Shown: positions 47,543 through 59,475 of the stretch, piece by piece
Layout of the letters: each line of letters begins with the position of its first letter
Numbering within the stretch: the stretch's first letter is position 1
Origin: Alectoria sarmentosa
Lineage: Eukaryota; Ascomycota; Lecanoromycetes; Lecanorales; Parmeliaceae
Reading direction: 5' to 3'
Length of the DNA: 59,864 nucleotides
NCBI GenBank assembly: GCA_009733775.1
Contig: WOGZ01000212.1
Location: forward strand, 1-59,864
Program-made: the position numbers and the translations under genes
The notes under the pieces: generated by a model
The model's database searches: none
Told to the model about the DNA's origin: nothing
The model's input: only the letters and a program-made list of their open reading frames with translations

Positions 47543-48921
47543 ATGGTCCCTCGTGCGACATGTCAAGGAGCACCCCCGCCAATGCCTCCCGAACTCCTTC
47601 AACAGATCTGCACAAACCTCGATCGACCGGCCCTGAAGAGGTATCGCTTAGCCAGCAAGAACCTCAGCTACACTGCCAACATTTTTCTGTTTCGTCGGAT
47701 CCTGTCAAAGCGAAACGTGGAGAGCTTCATAAAACTCCGTCTGATCGCTGGACATCCCCGAATCAGCAAGCCTGTAAAGGCCTTATGTTATAGCGGGATG
47801 ATGCTCTCAAATACCAGTTTTTGCAAAGACTACGAGACGTGGGCCAACACCTTCATTGGGCAAGGTTTCGGGCGTCTTCATCAGATTATGGTTTGAGATT
47901 TCTCCAAGACCCTCACATGTGAGGAACTTCAGGTGCACTATCGGAATTTCTGCGTGCACCATCACAGCGAACAGCTCATGCAAAAATACAACATCGAGAC
48001 TCAAGATCTGAGTAGCGCTTTTGCCAAGCTACCTCAACTCGAACAGGTCTGCTTTGACTGCGGTAAAAGATGGGTTTCACTGAGCGATGTCCCAATAAGC
48101 CTTGATCAGTTGAGCTCCATCCGTCGTGAGATTTTGGTAGAGCCCCAATCGCTTGGTGGATCCAAATTCCACGCCGGACAATTCGCTGCCCTTATGACAG
48201 CTGCTCATGCAGTGCAGAAAGCGTTGACTACGGTCAAAGCGCTTGATCTGCCTTGGAGTATTTTCCAGCATTTCGAAGAGATGTCAGCTATGATGGCTTC
48301 AGCCGCAGAAACTTGTCAGCATCTTGCCATTGAGATGAATTTCGAACGGTCCCGAAAGAAGGGAAGAGCAGGTCTCGCAAAAACGATCTCGAGCTCTCCA
48401 TCCCTTCATACACTCGAGATTTCGCTTGGTTTCCTGGTATGTCGCGACAGAATGTTGATCGTGAAGCTGTCCAAGCTTTTTGACGCTGACGCTCACTGGC
48501 CGAATCTTTGGCGACTCAAGCTTCACATACCAGCCTGATGAAGCTATTGATGACTCACCCCCAGAATCCACAGTCTCTTGAACTTGCTCACATCGACTTC
48601 GAACCCCATCAGTTGGACGGAAAGGAATGCCGATGCTCTTGGGTCGATTTTCTTATCTTTATGCAAAAGTCTCCGAGTCTGAAAACCGTTCGTCTAGACG
48701 GTAATCTTTGCAACGGATGGGATGAAGCATGGTGTCTTCACGACCCCGATGAGTCGGACTATTGGAGTCGCGTGAAAGTGCGTCCGGAGGAAGGTTCCTG
48801 TCTCAAGCATCGTATTGAACGATTTATTGTAGAGGGCGGCACGTGTCCACTTCCCACGCCACATGATGCTCAAGAATCTGGCGGCTGGAATAGCATAGAT
48901 CTTGATGAACATTTATCTTAA
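47543..48921 (+). pseudogene. F-box/LRR-like protein, pseudogene
   Basis: An F-box-like start (MPPELLQQICTNLDRPALKR, then YRLASKNLSYTANIFLFR) leads into a leucine-rich region typical of fungal F-box proteins. TGA at 47894-47896 interrupts the frame after HQIMV, and the same frame resumes as DFSKTLTCEELQVHYRNF. A frame change follows near 48535, after KLHIPA, from where coding continues as SLMKLLMTHPQNPQSLEL to LDEHLS at 48919. Both breaks leave family-like sequence on either side, so they are recent. No intron with GT-AG ends removes them. Intact members would bind Skp1 in an SCF ubiquitin ligase. The 3' end overlaps an 89-bp tandem duplication. Confidence 0.7.
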
Positions 48922-49037
48922 GTGTTCAATTTGAAGCTCTGTCGGAACTAAATGAAGCTCAAGAATCTGGCGGCTGGGAAAGCATAGATTCTTGGCGGAG
49001 ATTCGTCCTAGGTGTTCCATTCTCAGCTCTGTCGGAA
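48868..49037 (+). repeat. 89-bp tandem duplication across a gene 3' end
   Basis: Unit 1 (48868-48956) and unit 2 (48957 to about 49037) both start gctcaagaatctggcggctg and share gctctgtcgga near the end. The duplication starts inside the last codons of the F-box-like pseudogene and copies its 3' end downstream. The units differ at several positions. Confidence 0.85.
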
Positions 49038-51606
49038 AAACATTAGAAAAGAGTAACCGCCATGCCAGCGAGATATTCTGACCAAACCCGTAGCGACAGC
49101 AACCACGGCACCAAAGATCCCTCATCTGTTGTGACTATTCTATAAAATCATCTCACACACATTCCTTTCATATGATATTTGCATACAGATTTACCTATGT
49201 AGTTCTTTTGTTAGCCATATGGTCTTATTTTATATACCCATTGACCCCCCCTATAGATCCTACAAACTTCCTATCATTCATCCACCGCACCTGTTGAGAG
49301 CAATAAACATCGTATATTACCAAAGACATCCCACACCCAGCGCACCTGTCGCTCCACTAGAAAAATAAAGTATGCATGCGTTCAGAAACGGCACTTTGCC
49401 AGAATGAGAAAAAAAGCCATAGCCAGCTCTTGAAAGCTTCGAAGTGGTTTCGCTTGCTCGAGCTCTTTGGCTGCGCCTGTGCACGAAAAGGTGTAACATG
49501 GTGAAGATCTCGTTTTCAAATTATTTCAAAATTGAAGACATGCAATTTCTCTATGAAACCCACCAATGCTGAGGTAGAGATGAATTTCTCCGTTGCTTCG
49601 AAACGCACACACATTCAAAACCACAATCTGATCTCCACGTTTCAAAACCCCCAATCTAATCCAGACTAAATTCCAATTCTTTCAAAACAAGTACTTACCT
49701 CTACACCATTCATATCCCCCCCCCCCCCTCTTCTCACACTACCTTCTAAAACCCCAGCCCCCACCACCACCCCTAACCGCCTCAACAATCAACCAAGACA
49801 ATCCAATCCAAAAAAAAACCCCCCCGCAACCATCTCATCTCCTCTCCCAAACCAGCCTCCGCTCAAACACACAAACCTTCCCCCCGCTATCACTTTCACC
49901 CAGCATCCCGCCACTTCCCTCCCTCCCTCCTCCTTCTTCTCGCATCACCACCTTTCAGCCTCGAGAGCTTGCCGAATCACAGAGAGAGGTTTTGGGACAA
50001 GCAATGGGATAGATAGATAGATGCCTTCACACTTTGTGATGCTGGAATTTAGTTCGTTCGACGGGTCTCCATGCATGCATGCATGCGCGTCTAGGTAGGG
50101 AGGGAGGCAAGACGCAACATATACGCCAGTTCGGGCTATTTCATCATGGTTCTGATTGCGGGAGTGATGTGATGCCAGGATTGTATGAGGAATTATAAAT
50201 TTGTAATTTGAATCATAGTTAAAACTGCGATCGTTACATAGCCTCAGATCCAAGCCTAGGGTTCGAAACCGCAGCATAGGATACATAAGCGAGTGAGATC
50301 AGCTTGCCAGCCAGCCAGCCAGCCGCTTCGGCACTTCGGCTCCGTTCAAGACTTCGCTATCATCATCATCATCATCATCATCACAGCAACTCAAGTACCG
50401 GCTCCAGCAGTCTGACCTCCTTGAGGAAACGAGCGATCTACTCAACACCCGAAGGAAAAGTAACCAGACCTCACTCAAACAATACAACAGAAGCCTTTCA
50501 CGAAAGCAACGGAACGGAACGGAACGAGCAGTCGATGAAGAAGAAAAGAGAGGGCAGCCGTTTTAACGAACGAACCAACGAACTCAAAACTCTCGTACCA
50601 AGTCTAAGAACTAGCGACCAGAGAAACGGGATTTTTGAAGCGGGGCATCCCGTCTTTTCTTTGGCATCGGCTCTATCCTTCTCAATCCTTCTCTATCCTT
50701 GTGGCATCAGATCCCCTCCTTCCCCTTCCCCCACCTACAAAAATTGTCAAGGGAAGTGCTTGCTTGCATCGGTCTAGATGGTGGAATGAATGCTGCTGGA
50801 TCGATCTATCTTGGGCAGACCGGACGACGGATAGATCGTTGCAAGCTTAAAGTAGCAATGGTGCTTGCTAAGGCTAACCCTTTCTCTCTCTCTCCATTCA
50901 CGCAAGATTGAATTGAATGTTTTCACATATGCAGGCAGGGTGCAGAAAGAAAGAAAGAATTGATCGATTGGTTTCTCGAGTCGAGATGTTCGGGGGCGAT
51001 ATGGAAGGCCTTGGGTCCAAGAGATCTTCTTCTTTGAGGGGGGAGGGGGGGGGGATACTCGTGCAAGGATGATTTTGAGTTGGGAGATGATTAATTGTAC
51101 TCATTATTTCCACAAAATGGAGGAAATTGAAAGGAATGTCTTGTCATTGACTCGTCATGCATCGCAGAATTTCTAAGCTTCACTAAAAACGGGTATATGA
51201 TGCCTCTCGTCCAACACCAAGACTGAATGCCCTCATGCCAGTGCGCCGCTCACGTCATCATGGGATATGTCTAATGCTGTCACGCTGTCAGTGTCCAAGT
51301 CTTTGCCCTTTCTGCACCGACGTTGTCTTACTTGTTCTCTTCTGCCACTCATCTCTCATCTACGCTGCACACCCATCTGTCCCTCAGCGCTCCCATGAAT
51401 CCTGCGTCCCTTGTATGTGTAGTATATCCAGTCTTCGCAATCGGTGTAGCAGATCCAGTCTTCACAGTTGAGTATCAACAGGCATTTGTCGCCTCTTGGT
51501 CCAGTAATCGTGAATGAAGTGCATCGAGAGCATCTAGTCGCTGTTGTCCGCGTAACAAAGGAAGCCAATGATGGCTGCGTTGGTTGCCCAAGCCGTTGAT
51601 ACGGGA
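49038..51606. other. Intergenic region rich in microsatellites
   Basis: About 2.6 kb with C-rich runs (49706-49726), (GCAT)n at about 50072-50088, (GCCA)n at 50306-50324 and (CAT)n at 50359-50383. Apparent long frames here come from these repeats. No supported gene. Confidence 0.55.
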
Positions 51607-52395
51607 TCACACACCACATTGAGCCAGCCACTGAGGATCGTCTGGCTTCTCTACCGCGCCCAAGTACCTCTTCGTCGTCACACGACACATTTCATCATCG
51701 CCCTCCTTCCTCGCAAGGATCTTGATATCGGTATCGCAACAGTCACAGCTAGTCCTGACCTCGCTTCCCGACGGCCATTTCACAAAGCCGTAGATCGCAT
51801 TGATGACATCCGAATCGCTGATCCGTTTATGCGGACAGAGCCAGATGTCATCCGCACCCAAGAAGTGCTGAAGTTCGGCTGCAGTGTCCACCTGGCCTCT
51901 GACGCCGTCTAAAAACTCTAGGTCCCAATGGAATGAAAGCAAGACACTACGAGAGTGTATCGAGACGTTGTTACCTTGGGAGGCATAAGTGCCGAAGCCT
52001 CGTAGTAAGCCAGGAGAAGAAGTACAGACGTTTTTTGCGCCATCGGACTGGCTACGGTGCTCATGGCAGCTCAGTGTCAAGGCGTCGATGGCCTCGCTAG
52101 TTTTCCCAATCCCAAGAGAAGTGGCGGTTTTCTGCAATGCCTCAAACGACAGCGTCTCGTGTGGACAGATCTGGAGGCAGGGACTTGCAAAAGGTGGAAG
52201 AGTGAAATGCTTTTTGTCGTGGAAATGGCTCTCGCTCTCCGGTGAGTCCGTGTATGGAGGTGGTAGGTCTTCAACGGCGGATGTTGCCCAATCGTCGAAG
52301 ACGCAATTGGTGGTACGAAAAGAACGTGCCTCTTCCTTCTTTGTCGGTTGGCGATGAAAGACAGAGCGGATGTTTTTGAGGAATCGAGAAGGCAT
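51607..52395 (-). CDS. Conserved hypothetical fungal protein
   Basis: A single exon of 262 codons. The N-terminus is basic and lacks a signal peptide. A Pro-rich stretch (DLPPPYTDSPES) is followed by a Cys/His-containing block (CLQICPHETLSFEAL). The C-terminal third has WLCPHKRISDSDVINAI, then SCDCCDTDIKILAR and ending PQWLAQCG. The spacing of Cys and His (CPHE, CPHKR, CDCC) hints at a metal site, but I know of no named domain. The composition and the ordered pattern argue for a real gene of a fungal family of unknown function. Confidence 0.75.
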   Translation of the reverse strand: MPSRFLKNIRSVFHRQPTKKEEARSFRTTNCVFDDWATSAVEDLPPPYTDSPESESHFHDKKHFTLPPFASPCLQICPHETLSFEALQKTATSLGIGKTSEAIDALTLSCHEHRSQSDGAKNVCTSSPGLLRGFGTYASQGNNVSIHSRSVLLSFHWDLEFLDGVRGQVDTAAELQHFLGADDIWLCPHKRISDSDVINAIYGFVKWPSGSEVRTSCDCCDTDIKILARKEGDDEMCRVTTKRYLGAVEKPDDPQWLAQCGV

Positions 52396-53539
52396 GTCTG
52401 GCGAGTTTGGAAAAGTGAGGCAATTGAAAGACGTACGTTACAAAAGGGATTTGGAAGGAAGAGAAGGGGATTTTAATGGAGAAAGGACATCTGGGTCACA
52501 GCAATAAAACAGAAAAGGTGGGGATATGTCGTAGTTAACGCTGGAGATGACCAACAAGGGAGGGGGCACATTCCTGGGCCTCTCTCTTTATGTGGGGTAA
52601 CAACTCGCTCAAATTCCGTACTCAATGCGAGGGGATTTAATAACATAGGTACATAACTAATATTGCTAAATTTGTGACACCATATCTGCTGCAGTTGAAG
52701 CCATCCATGAATGAGGCCAAAATGAGAAGATTTTGGGAGGCCCTAGCCCTATTCATCCCTGTCTGGTACGCGTATACCCTCTGTTCATTTGGCATCCCTC
52801 ACCCGAATCAGGCTAGCTTCCGCGTACCTTGGCGGGATCTAACTTGATCGAGGCCTGAATCGTCTCGCGCGAGAATAATCGCCGAGACCCTTGGAGATAA
52901 CAGGTGGAGAGTAAAGTAGCGCAGCGAGGCAAGTCTTTTCAGGCCTCTCTATAAAGAATGAAAACATCAGATGGTTTCAAATGTTCCCGCCACGCAAGAT
53001 CCATCATCTACACCCACACCATTAGAATGTGCAGCTTTCAAGGTTTTCTTTTTTTTCACCCACGCACAGTAGCAAATAGCTAAGGTAAGTTCAAACTTGG
53101 CTAGTAGCTTCTCTAGGGTCGAAATAAACTCAGATCCTCAGCTTCTCAAGCATCTCACCGTCAGCCATTGACGAATAATTGAAGATTACGCTTCTGACGT
53201 GGCGCGAATACTGGACAACCTACCTTACCTTATTGCCCTCGCACACTGGATGGTCTAGCTAGCTTCCGGCCTTGAGGCTTATTCAAAATGAGGGTATACG
53301 CGTAATACCTCTACCTTAGATAAGGTATCTGGCTATACGCGTAGGCGCTCCCAAGATCAGGCCAACCTGGAGTCCTTGACCGAGGGGTTTCCATAAGCCC
53401 ACAGATAACTTCCCTCCTGGCTCGCCAAGGCTGGCAGATGACTAAGCAGATCCCCCACATGGTCTCCATCATTCTCCCACTCTCCTTCTTGCACTTTTCT
53501 CCAACGTTATCGACCAACAACAGCCTCGAGGTCAGCTCA
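52396..53539. other. Intergenic, no supported gene
   Basis: About 1.1 kb holding the promoter of the gene at 51607 and the 3' region of the kinase. Frames at 53311-53592 (minus) show no motif. Nothing else seen. Confidence 0.5.
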
Positions 53540-54529
53540 TCACTGCAACTCATCCAACAGGCTTCTAGCCATCCAGCTCTCATTCTGACCAAGTCCCCGC
53601 GTCATCAGCTCGCAACCCACCTCCACAATCTCCTTCGTCTCCTGCTCCGTTCCCCAGCTGACCCGCGTGGGCCAGAAGGCAAGATGAACGCCCATGTGGA
53701 TGGCGACACGCTTGAGGAACCGGTTGTCCAGCTCTCCAGTCCCGCCATATCCTGTTAGAAACGCTGTGCGCAATCCCCTACCTCCCCGAAAGCGGTCCAG
53801 CAAGTGCGCTTCCGCTGCGAATTGTCCCACGTCCGTGGCTCCGCACCCTCTGCGCACCATCTCCCAATCTACAATGGTCAACCTCCCCTGATTGTTGATG
53901 AGGACGTTGCCGGGCCAGAAGTCTCCGTGGCATACACACTCGTCGTCAGTCTGGAGGAGAGAGCCGTACTGAGCATCGATCTGCTGAGCAAGAGAAGGGT
54001 CTTGGTCATACTGTTGCAGAGCGCCGTCAAGACGGGCATATGCGAAGCGATACATGGACTTGGCTGTCTCATTGTCCCCGATGGCCATGTGCTTGGTTCG
54101 TTGATGCAGTCCCGCAAGCCATCGTCCCAGCGCTTTGCCGAAGCGGGGCATGTCAAGGCTAGGGTCTGCATAGGCTTCCTTCAATGTGCGGGCTCCACCG
54201 TCTCCAATCATAAGGACGTGACTCTCGGAGTCGTATCGGTATACCTCTGGCACGGAGACCATAGAGCTCGGATCAAGCAGCGGCGGCACAGACGTCATAG
54301 CCTTGTGCTCGAAGTCCATGCGATCGACTGAAAAGGACAGGCCCGGCGCTAACTTGACGTACGGTTCTGCGTGCTTGATGATGACGCTTCTCCCGGATAT
54401 TTCGAGCAAGCGCCATACGAAGTTCGCGGTGCCCCCTACGAGCAGCTGCAAAGAATTCAAATCGACATTGGCATCCCCGAGCTTGCCGAGGTAAGCCTTT
54501 AGCTGCTCGGTGTTGGTAATTTCTGTCAT
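53540..54529 (-). CDS. APH-family (aminoglycoside/choline-type) phosphotransferase
   Basis: A single exon of 329 codons. The fold is protein-kinase-like: LVGGTANFVWRL as the glycine-rich loop, Lys52 (VIIKHAEP) for ATP, the Brenner motif HGDFWPGNVL (Asp203 as catalytic base, Asn208), and VDWEMVRRG (Asp221, Glu223) for magnesium. It matches small-molecule kinases of the APH/ChoK group, possibly with fungal methylthioribose-kinase-like members. The substrate cannot be inferred; resistance to an aminoglycoside is not implied, because fungi have many such genes. No signal peptide or membrane segment. The frame is intact and the length typical. Confidence 0.9.
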   Translation of the reverse strand: MTEITNTEQLKAYLGKLGDANVDLNSLQLLVGGTANFVWRLLEISGRSVIIKHAEPYVKLAPGLSFSVDRMDFEHKAMTSVPPLLDPSSMVSVPEVYRYDSESHVLMIGDGGARTLKEAYADPSLDMPRFGKALGRWLAGLHQRTKHMAIGDNETAKSMYRFAYARLDGALQQYDQDPSLAQQIDAQYGSLLQTDDECVCHGDFWPGNVLINNQGRLTIVDWEMVRRGCGATDVGQFAAEAHLLDRFRGGRGLRTAFLTGYGGTGELDNRFLKRVAIHMGVHLAFWPTRVSWGTEQETKEIVEVGCELMTRGLGQNESWMARSLLDELQ

Positions 54530-55850
54530 CGGGTCTGCAGTTTAGCGATGTTCTTTCTATCTGAAGCGAGATCGATGCTTTCACTATGGAAAGCCTCGAG
54601 CTTAAGTGTGCGTTTTCTCGTTCTTGTTGCGATTCATAACTTCAAAGGGTTTCCAGCTGCGACTGTGAGTCACGATGCCAAGACTTTTGTGGATGCAACC
54701 TTCCCACTTGCCACCCCATGTGCGGTCCACCGATGTTCTCCATTTAGTCGCATGTGTAAGAGAGGTGTTCAACCCGTGTATGAAGCCTTGGCAGTGTTGA
54801 GTCATGCATGAATCTCGCTCCCAGCTGCAGCTTCGTCTGGTATTCATAAAGAGTAGTGCATTGATATTTTTTGCTTGTGTTCATTGGAGTCACCGCATAA
54901 GCATACATTTGGATGTCTGTATTGGCCGAATGGTGATCATCGACAATGCACTCATCCTGAGCTGCAACCACAGCTCACCGCTAAGACTTCAAGGCCAACG
55001 ACATCTTGGCTTACACTTTGGTCCATTTAACCCCTTCTAACCTGTCACAAAATTGCATCAGGGGCCAAGAAGTTGATGCCAATAACCGAAAAGTCTCATC
55101 CCAGGCCGGTCTACTGATCAAAGTCGCTTAAAGCGCGAGGATGCAATCGTTGATAAGCGCCAGTGACGGCTCATTGTTTGATTGGTTTGCAATTCCTGCA
55201 AGATAAGCTCGCATCGAATGTCGCCACTCGCCAAAGGGTAATGGGCCTAAGCTCTGGGTCGGCGCGCAAAGCCACCTGGCTTCGAAGCTTGTTCCAGCGC
55301 CCTTTTGGACAAATTAGTCTTGGTCGCTCCCCATCCTTGAGACGAGATACATTTATCCTTGGGCCGTCTTATATTGCCTTTTCTATTCTGTGCCCAACTC
55401 CAAACCTATCATGCTCCCCTGGTATCGTATGATCTTTACCAAAGGTGATTTTATGCACTGACGAAGAAAATAACAGTCCTAAAATCATTCATCGCTCCCT
55501 CAAAGAGTAGCCAAATCAAGTAAGCTGCATGTTGCATCGCCTGATCTCGGAATTTGTGGCTGCTTAGAGCTTATGCGTTGCGCTCTGACCTCTTTTTACC
55601 CCGGACTCTCCATGCGTCTGTATGCGCAACGTCTCCAAGTCGCGTGCTTAATTTCCCCAAGTGTTGCAGAAATGGTATCAGTGGTAGTGTGAGGGTTTTG
55701 ATAAGAGACAAGCATGATCTTGAAACACCATTAACGCCCGTCCTTCGCGATGTCACGTCTCCGAATTCCTCCAGCATTCAAAAGGTGCAGAGCTCGCGTG
55801 CCACTGCGCATTCTCTTGTGCAAGCCTACTACTCATCATCATTGCAGAAG
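54530..55850. other. Intergenic, no supported gene
   Basis: About 1.3 kb containing two divergent promoters. Frames at 54548-54811 and 55163-55432 (plus) show no motif. Nothing else seen. Confidence 0.5.
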
Positions 55851-56488
55851 ATGCGTTTTTGGCCGGCGATTTTCTTTTTAAAATTGATCTGTCTTTACAG
55901 CCCCACGGCCACCCTAGCCGTGCCTCTCCTGAACGTTACAAGCGCATCGTCATATCCCAATCTCAACAGCAGCTTCATAAGGTCCGTATAATTTCAAATC
56001 ACCCCTTCACCTGGCACCACCAGATCATTAATTGACCAAGCTCTAGCGACGAAGGACTTCACTACCCGATCCCAGGCACGGCCTTAACCATTCACCTGAC
56101 CCTCCTTCCGACTAAAATCCCCCTTCCAGCCGAAAACACGCTCCTCTGCCTCCACACATTGGCCAAAGTCCTCGCATTAGAACCTCAGTCAAAGTATCTC
56201 GACCACTTGCGCACGCAAACAACATACGGTGTGGAAGCTATCATCTCACCGGTGAAATGCGCAGTATGTGGACTCACCTATGGAGAGTCGACCAAGGTAT
56301 TGGCAGGGCTGTGGTATTATACCAGCAGGAAGAGGCTTTTGTATGCGCAGCGGTATGGAGTGTTCCAAAGTAGGACGGGGACGATGGTGGCGTGGGGGAG
56401 ATTATCGACGGCGTCTCCAGCGCCGGGGTTGCCAGAGGGGATGGATATGGTGTCGACGTTATCTTTAGGAGTAACGGAGACGAGTTGA
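55851..56488 (+). CDS. Small secreted protein, family member D
   Basis: Exons 55851-55981 and 56047-56488 give 190 residues across a clean 65-bp GT-AG intron (55982-56046). The ATG at 55851 gives a signal peptide (AIFFLKLICLYSPTATLA); a longer upstream reading in the same frame from 55554 would bury it. After the intron comes YPIPGTALTIHLTL, then a helix, CAVCGLTYGESTKVLAGLWYY and a Gly-rich end (MVAWGRLSTAS). The Y-x-IP entry, the LTYG motif and the V/ALxGL stretch match the genes at 11718, 13083 and 18038. No named domain. This is the best-supported member of the set and can anchor its description. Function unknown; secretion is predicted. Confidence 0.75.
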
Positions 56489-57342
56489 GTGAGCCGATAC
56501 TGAGCTCGAATGTATGGGCGTAGGGATGAACACCTAAGGTCCAACGAGGCCTACCGCTTACTTCAATATAAGAAAGATGCAGACACAGGGTAAGTACCCT
56601 CCGATGTCATTTATGCAAGCGCTTAGGAGATCTGATTCTTACGTGCTTGAGAAGACAAAATCTCTCAGGCATGCCTACCCGCTCAAGCAAACATCGAAGC
56701 TTCGATTGCGTGAACGGATGCCTATAGGCTTGGCGGCCTCTGTATGTACTGAAAGACGGCGAGGTTCTCTGACCTCCCAAGACGTGTCTGCTCACCAGCT
56801 TGCGCTTAATAAGATACCGCACAAGATTCCATATTCGGGCCTCGCTATGTCAAGACCTGGGAAAATTCTGTTCGAAACTCAAATCGAGCCGTCTGAGAAC
56901 CGCATGATCAAAAGCAAAACCTTTATCTGACTGCCGGCAGGATGGAGACGCTCGCAATCTTAATTCCATCACTTGACAATCAATTTGCCACCATGCTTCT
57001 CGATCAGCCACGAAGGATCTCCACCCCTGCACAGCCAACCGTTCTAAGCGTTATGAGGGTCTGCTACCATTGGCCTAACGCGCCGAACCATGGATGAAAT
57101 ATACGGCGATCCGAATCGCTGTCAAAGACGATCAAATTTCCCATACCACCAGCGAGCTAAGCCGCAAGCTGAAGATGTTTGGTCGAGCGACACCCTTGCA
57201 ACAATGTTTGCCCCTCTTCGTCCTCGGCTCGAGCTTTGTTTCTCATTCACTTACGATTTCCTTCACTGTATCGCCGTCGTTTTGACAGATCTCCGTGGTC
57301 CTGTCACTCGTTACCGAGTTGGCTTTCTCATATGCTCCAAAC
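56489..57342. other. Intergenic, no supported gene
   Basis: About 850 bp. A 117-codon frame (56577-56930, plus) has no recognisable motif. The last part should be the promoter of the gene at 57343. Confidence 0.45.
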
Positions 57343-58356
57343 ATGCTTCGTCTGCTCTCACTATGCCTCCTCGCGAAGCTCGCATACGCTTCCCCAGCGC
57401 CGCTCGCCATCACGCCTTCGCCCAAATCCTTGCCTGAGCTTTTGAAACGCGCAAACAATGAGTGCGGATCGTGGATCGATGTCAGCTCTACCAGTAGGCT
57501 TCCGCTACTTCTCATACATACATACATACGTACCCTCCGAACATAGACTGATCCAAACCAGCCCACGACATCACCTACAACCCGAACGTGCAATGCATGA
57601 TCGCGCTGACCTTGACGCCGCAAAACATATACTGCTCCGACTTCGGATCGGCCGTGACAACAGCATTTGACTATGACGACGGGCCCGTCGACGGCTGCGG
57701 CGTGGGGCAACTGTGCTGTGTAGATACACAACCCACCTTCTGCGGTCCCGAGCTTTGCAGCAGCAGCAGCATCATCCGCTGATCTCCACTCTTCCCAGCC
57801 CCTCCACCGCGCCCTACAAGACGCGCTACGACTACGACGAAACTGACGTGTCCTCCGTGCAAATAGTCTGCGGCGTCGGCAGCGCCACCCTCATCAACGC
57901 CAACGGCGCTTTCTTCGCCCTCGAGCAAATCGAAGCGCAGACCTTCGGCGGCGTCAACACGGCCGCCGAATCGGACCTCCTACAACCCGCCATAACGGCA
58001 TCATCCGCCGTCACAGTCACGCAATCCGCCCCGCGAAGCTCGACCACCAGCGCGCCTACTCCCCCATCGAGCACGGATTCCGGCACCGCACCCGCCGTCA
58101 CGACGAGTAAATCAGCGGCCAGTAATCGTGGTGGCGGCGGAGGAGGAGAGTTGGCCGTGGGGTCGGAGATCCGATCGATTGTGAGGGCCATATGCGGCGG
58201 GTCGCGTTGGGGGTGTCGGTTTATTTCGGGTGGAGGGGGCTGGAGAGACGGCGGAGCGAGAAGAAGGAGGAGGAGGAGGAGGAGGAGGATGAGGAGGAGG
58301 AGGAGGATGAGAAGGAGGGACCGATGATGGCTTCGTCGAGTGGGCTTGGGATATGA
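57343..58356 (+). pseudogene. Cys-rich secreted/membrane-anchored protein, frame-broken
   Basis: The ATG at 57343 starts a signal peptide (LLSLCLLAKLAYASPAP). An intron near 57491-57560 has GT-AG ends and joins to HDITYNPNVQCMIALT. A Cys-rich ectodomain follows (CGVGQLCCVDTQPTFCG). Within an (AGC)n stretch near 57765 the frame changes: after SSSSI one frame hits TGA at 57780, while the next carries on as TAPYKTRYDYDETDVSS. A Ser/Thr-rich linker leads to the start of a single membrane helix. There a second change at about 58200 (GGG where GGGG keeps frame) moves to VALGVSVYFGWRGLE, then a Glu-rich tail encoded by (GAG)n and a stop at 58354-58356. Layout is that of a fungal type I membrane sensor-like protein. 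Both breaks lie in repeats, so sequencing error is possible. Confidence 0.6.
58261..58316 (+). repeat. (GAG)n microsatellite encoding a Glu-rich tail
   Basis: GGAGGA repeats with a few GAT interruptions. In the frame supported by the upstream membrane segment they encode an acidic tail; in the frame without the 1-bp correction they would encode an Arg run. Confidence 0.75.
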
Positions 58357-59064
58357 TTTTTGGGGGGACGGAGGATGTGTGTGTATATATGTGTATATAT
58401 GTGCGTGTTTGTTCAGATCTGTTACTTTCGCTAGTGATGAATATGCTGCCATGTATGTAGCTTAGATCCCGAGTTGTGGATGGTTATGTAGATTAGATCA
58501 TTGATGAGTCGTGGATGGTTTGAAAAGGGTATTGATACCCGTACGTAGCCTTTTGATACATGTACGCGCCCTCTTTTATACATGTACGTATCCCTCAAAG
58601 TTAAATAGAACAGGTTAATCAGGCGAGTATACTTCTCGACGTTAATGATCAAATAAAAGATTTAGGGTTAAGACTTCAGGTCCAGGGCATTCAGTCTTTT
58701 CGCACAGGGCATCCAATTCCTTTACACGAGTATTCGATCTCATTTCATCGAGCATCTGATGATGAGATGAAATGCGATGTGAAGAATAAATTAATTATTC
58801 TCTCAAAGTTTTTTTGAAGTAATTCTTTATATAATAGAAAAGTGTGTGATTAATATAATAATAAGTCGAAGAAAATTGAGAATCAATTTTCTTTTCAATA
58901 TAAACATCGCATTCTCTCTCAAATATAATTATAAAATATCGAATCAAATCTCTTCGCACAGGACATTCAATTCCTTCGCATAAGGCATTTAATGAATTTC
59001 AAATTCTTATATCAGAGCATCAAGTTTTTACTTTTATCTGAGCTTCTCATAACAAAAAAAGATA

Positions 59065-59180
59065 AAATTCTTATATCAAAGCGTCGTAACGTATATCAAA
59101 TTCTTATATCAAAACGTCGTAACATATATCAAGTTCTTACATTAGGGCGTCGTAACGTACATCAAATCCTTACGTTAAAG
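59065..59180 (+). repeat. 33-bp tandem repeat, three copies plus a partial
   Basis: Units at 59065-59097, 59098-59130 and 59131-59163 share ttcttatatcaaa, then gcgtcgtaacgta and tatc. A fourth, partial copy runs to 59180. They lie inside the inverted-repeat element. Confidence 0.85.
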
Positions 59181-59475
59181 CAACAAATTCTTACATTAAA
59201 CATCAAATCTCAGATTTTTTATTGGACTCCTCATATCACGAAGCGGAGCAAATCCCTACGTCAAAACAACAAGTTCTTATATTAGACATCAAGTCTCAGA
59301 TTTTTTATTGGGCTCTTTATATCACGAAGCGAAGCAAGTACCTGCGTCAGAGCAACAAGTTTTTATATCAAACATCAAGTCTCAGATTTTCTATTGGGTT
59401 TCCTATACCACGAAGCGGAGCAAGTCTTTACGCCAGGGCAATTCGTTCTTATATCAAGGGCATTGAGTGCTTGGT
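59181..59475 (+). repeat. 86-bp tandem repeat, three copies plus a partial
   Basis: Units at 59181-59266, 59267-59352 and 59353-59438 all start caacaa and share catcaagtctcagatttt and cacgaagcggagcaa. A partial fourth starts at 59439. Period is exactly 86. Differences between copies are mostly C/T or G/A, as RIP would leave. Confidence 0.9.

Noticed and set aside
50255..50280. ggttcgaaacc, a tRNA B-box-like sequence
   Set aside because: The flanks do not pair as a T arm, and no acceptor stem or A box is found at the right distance.
50304..50777. 157-codon frame with a His run
   Set aside because: The His run is a (CAT)n microsatellite translated; no domain or conservation signal elsewhere in the frame.
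58100..58327. Arg-rich C-terminus (run of Arg from GGAGGA repeats)
   Set aside because: The neighbouring frame gives a membrane segment and Glu-rich tail that fit the protein type; the Arg run is a frameshift product.
59065..59475. Regular repeats as a CRISPR array
   Set aside because: The units are contiguous with no unique spacers, and the genome is fungal.
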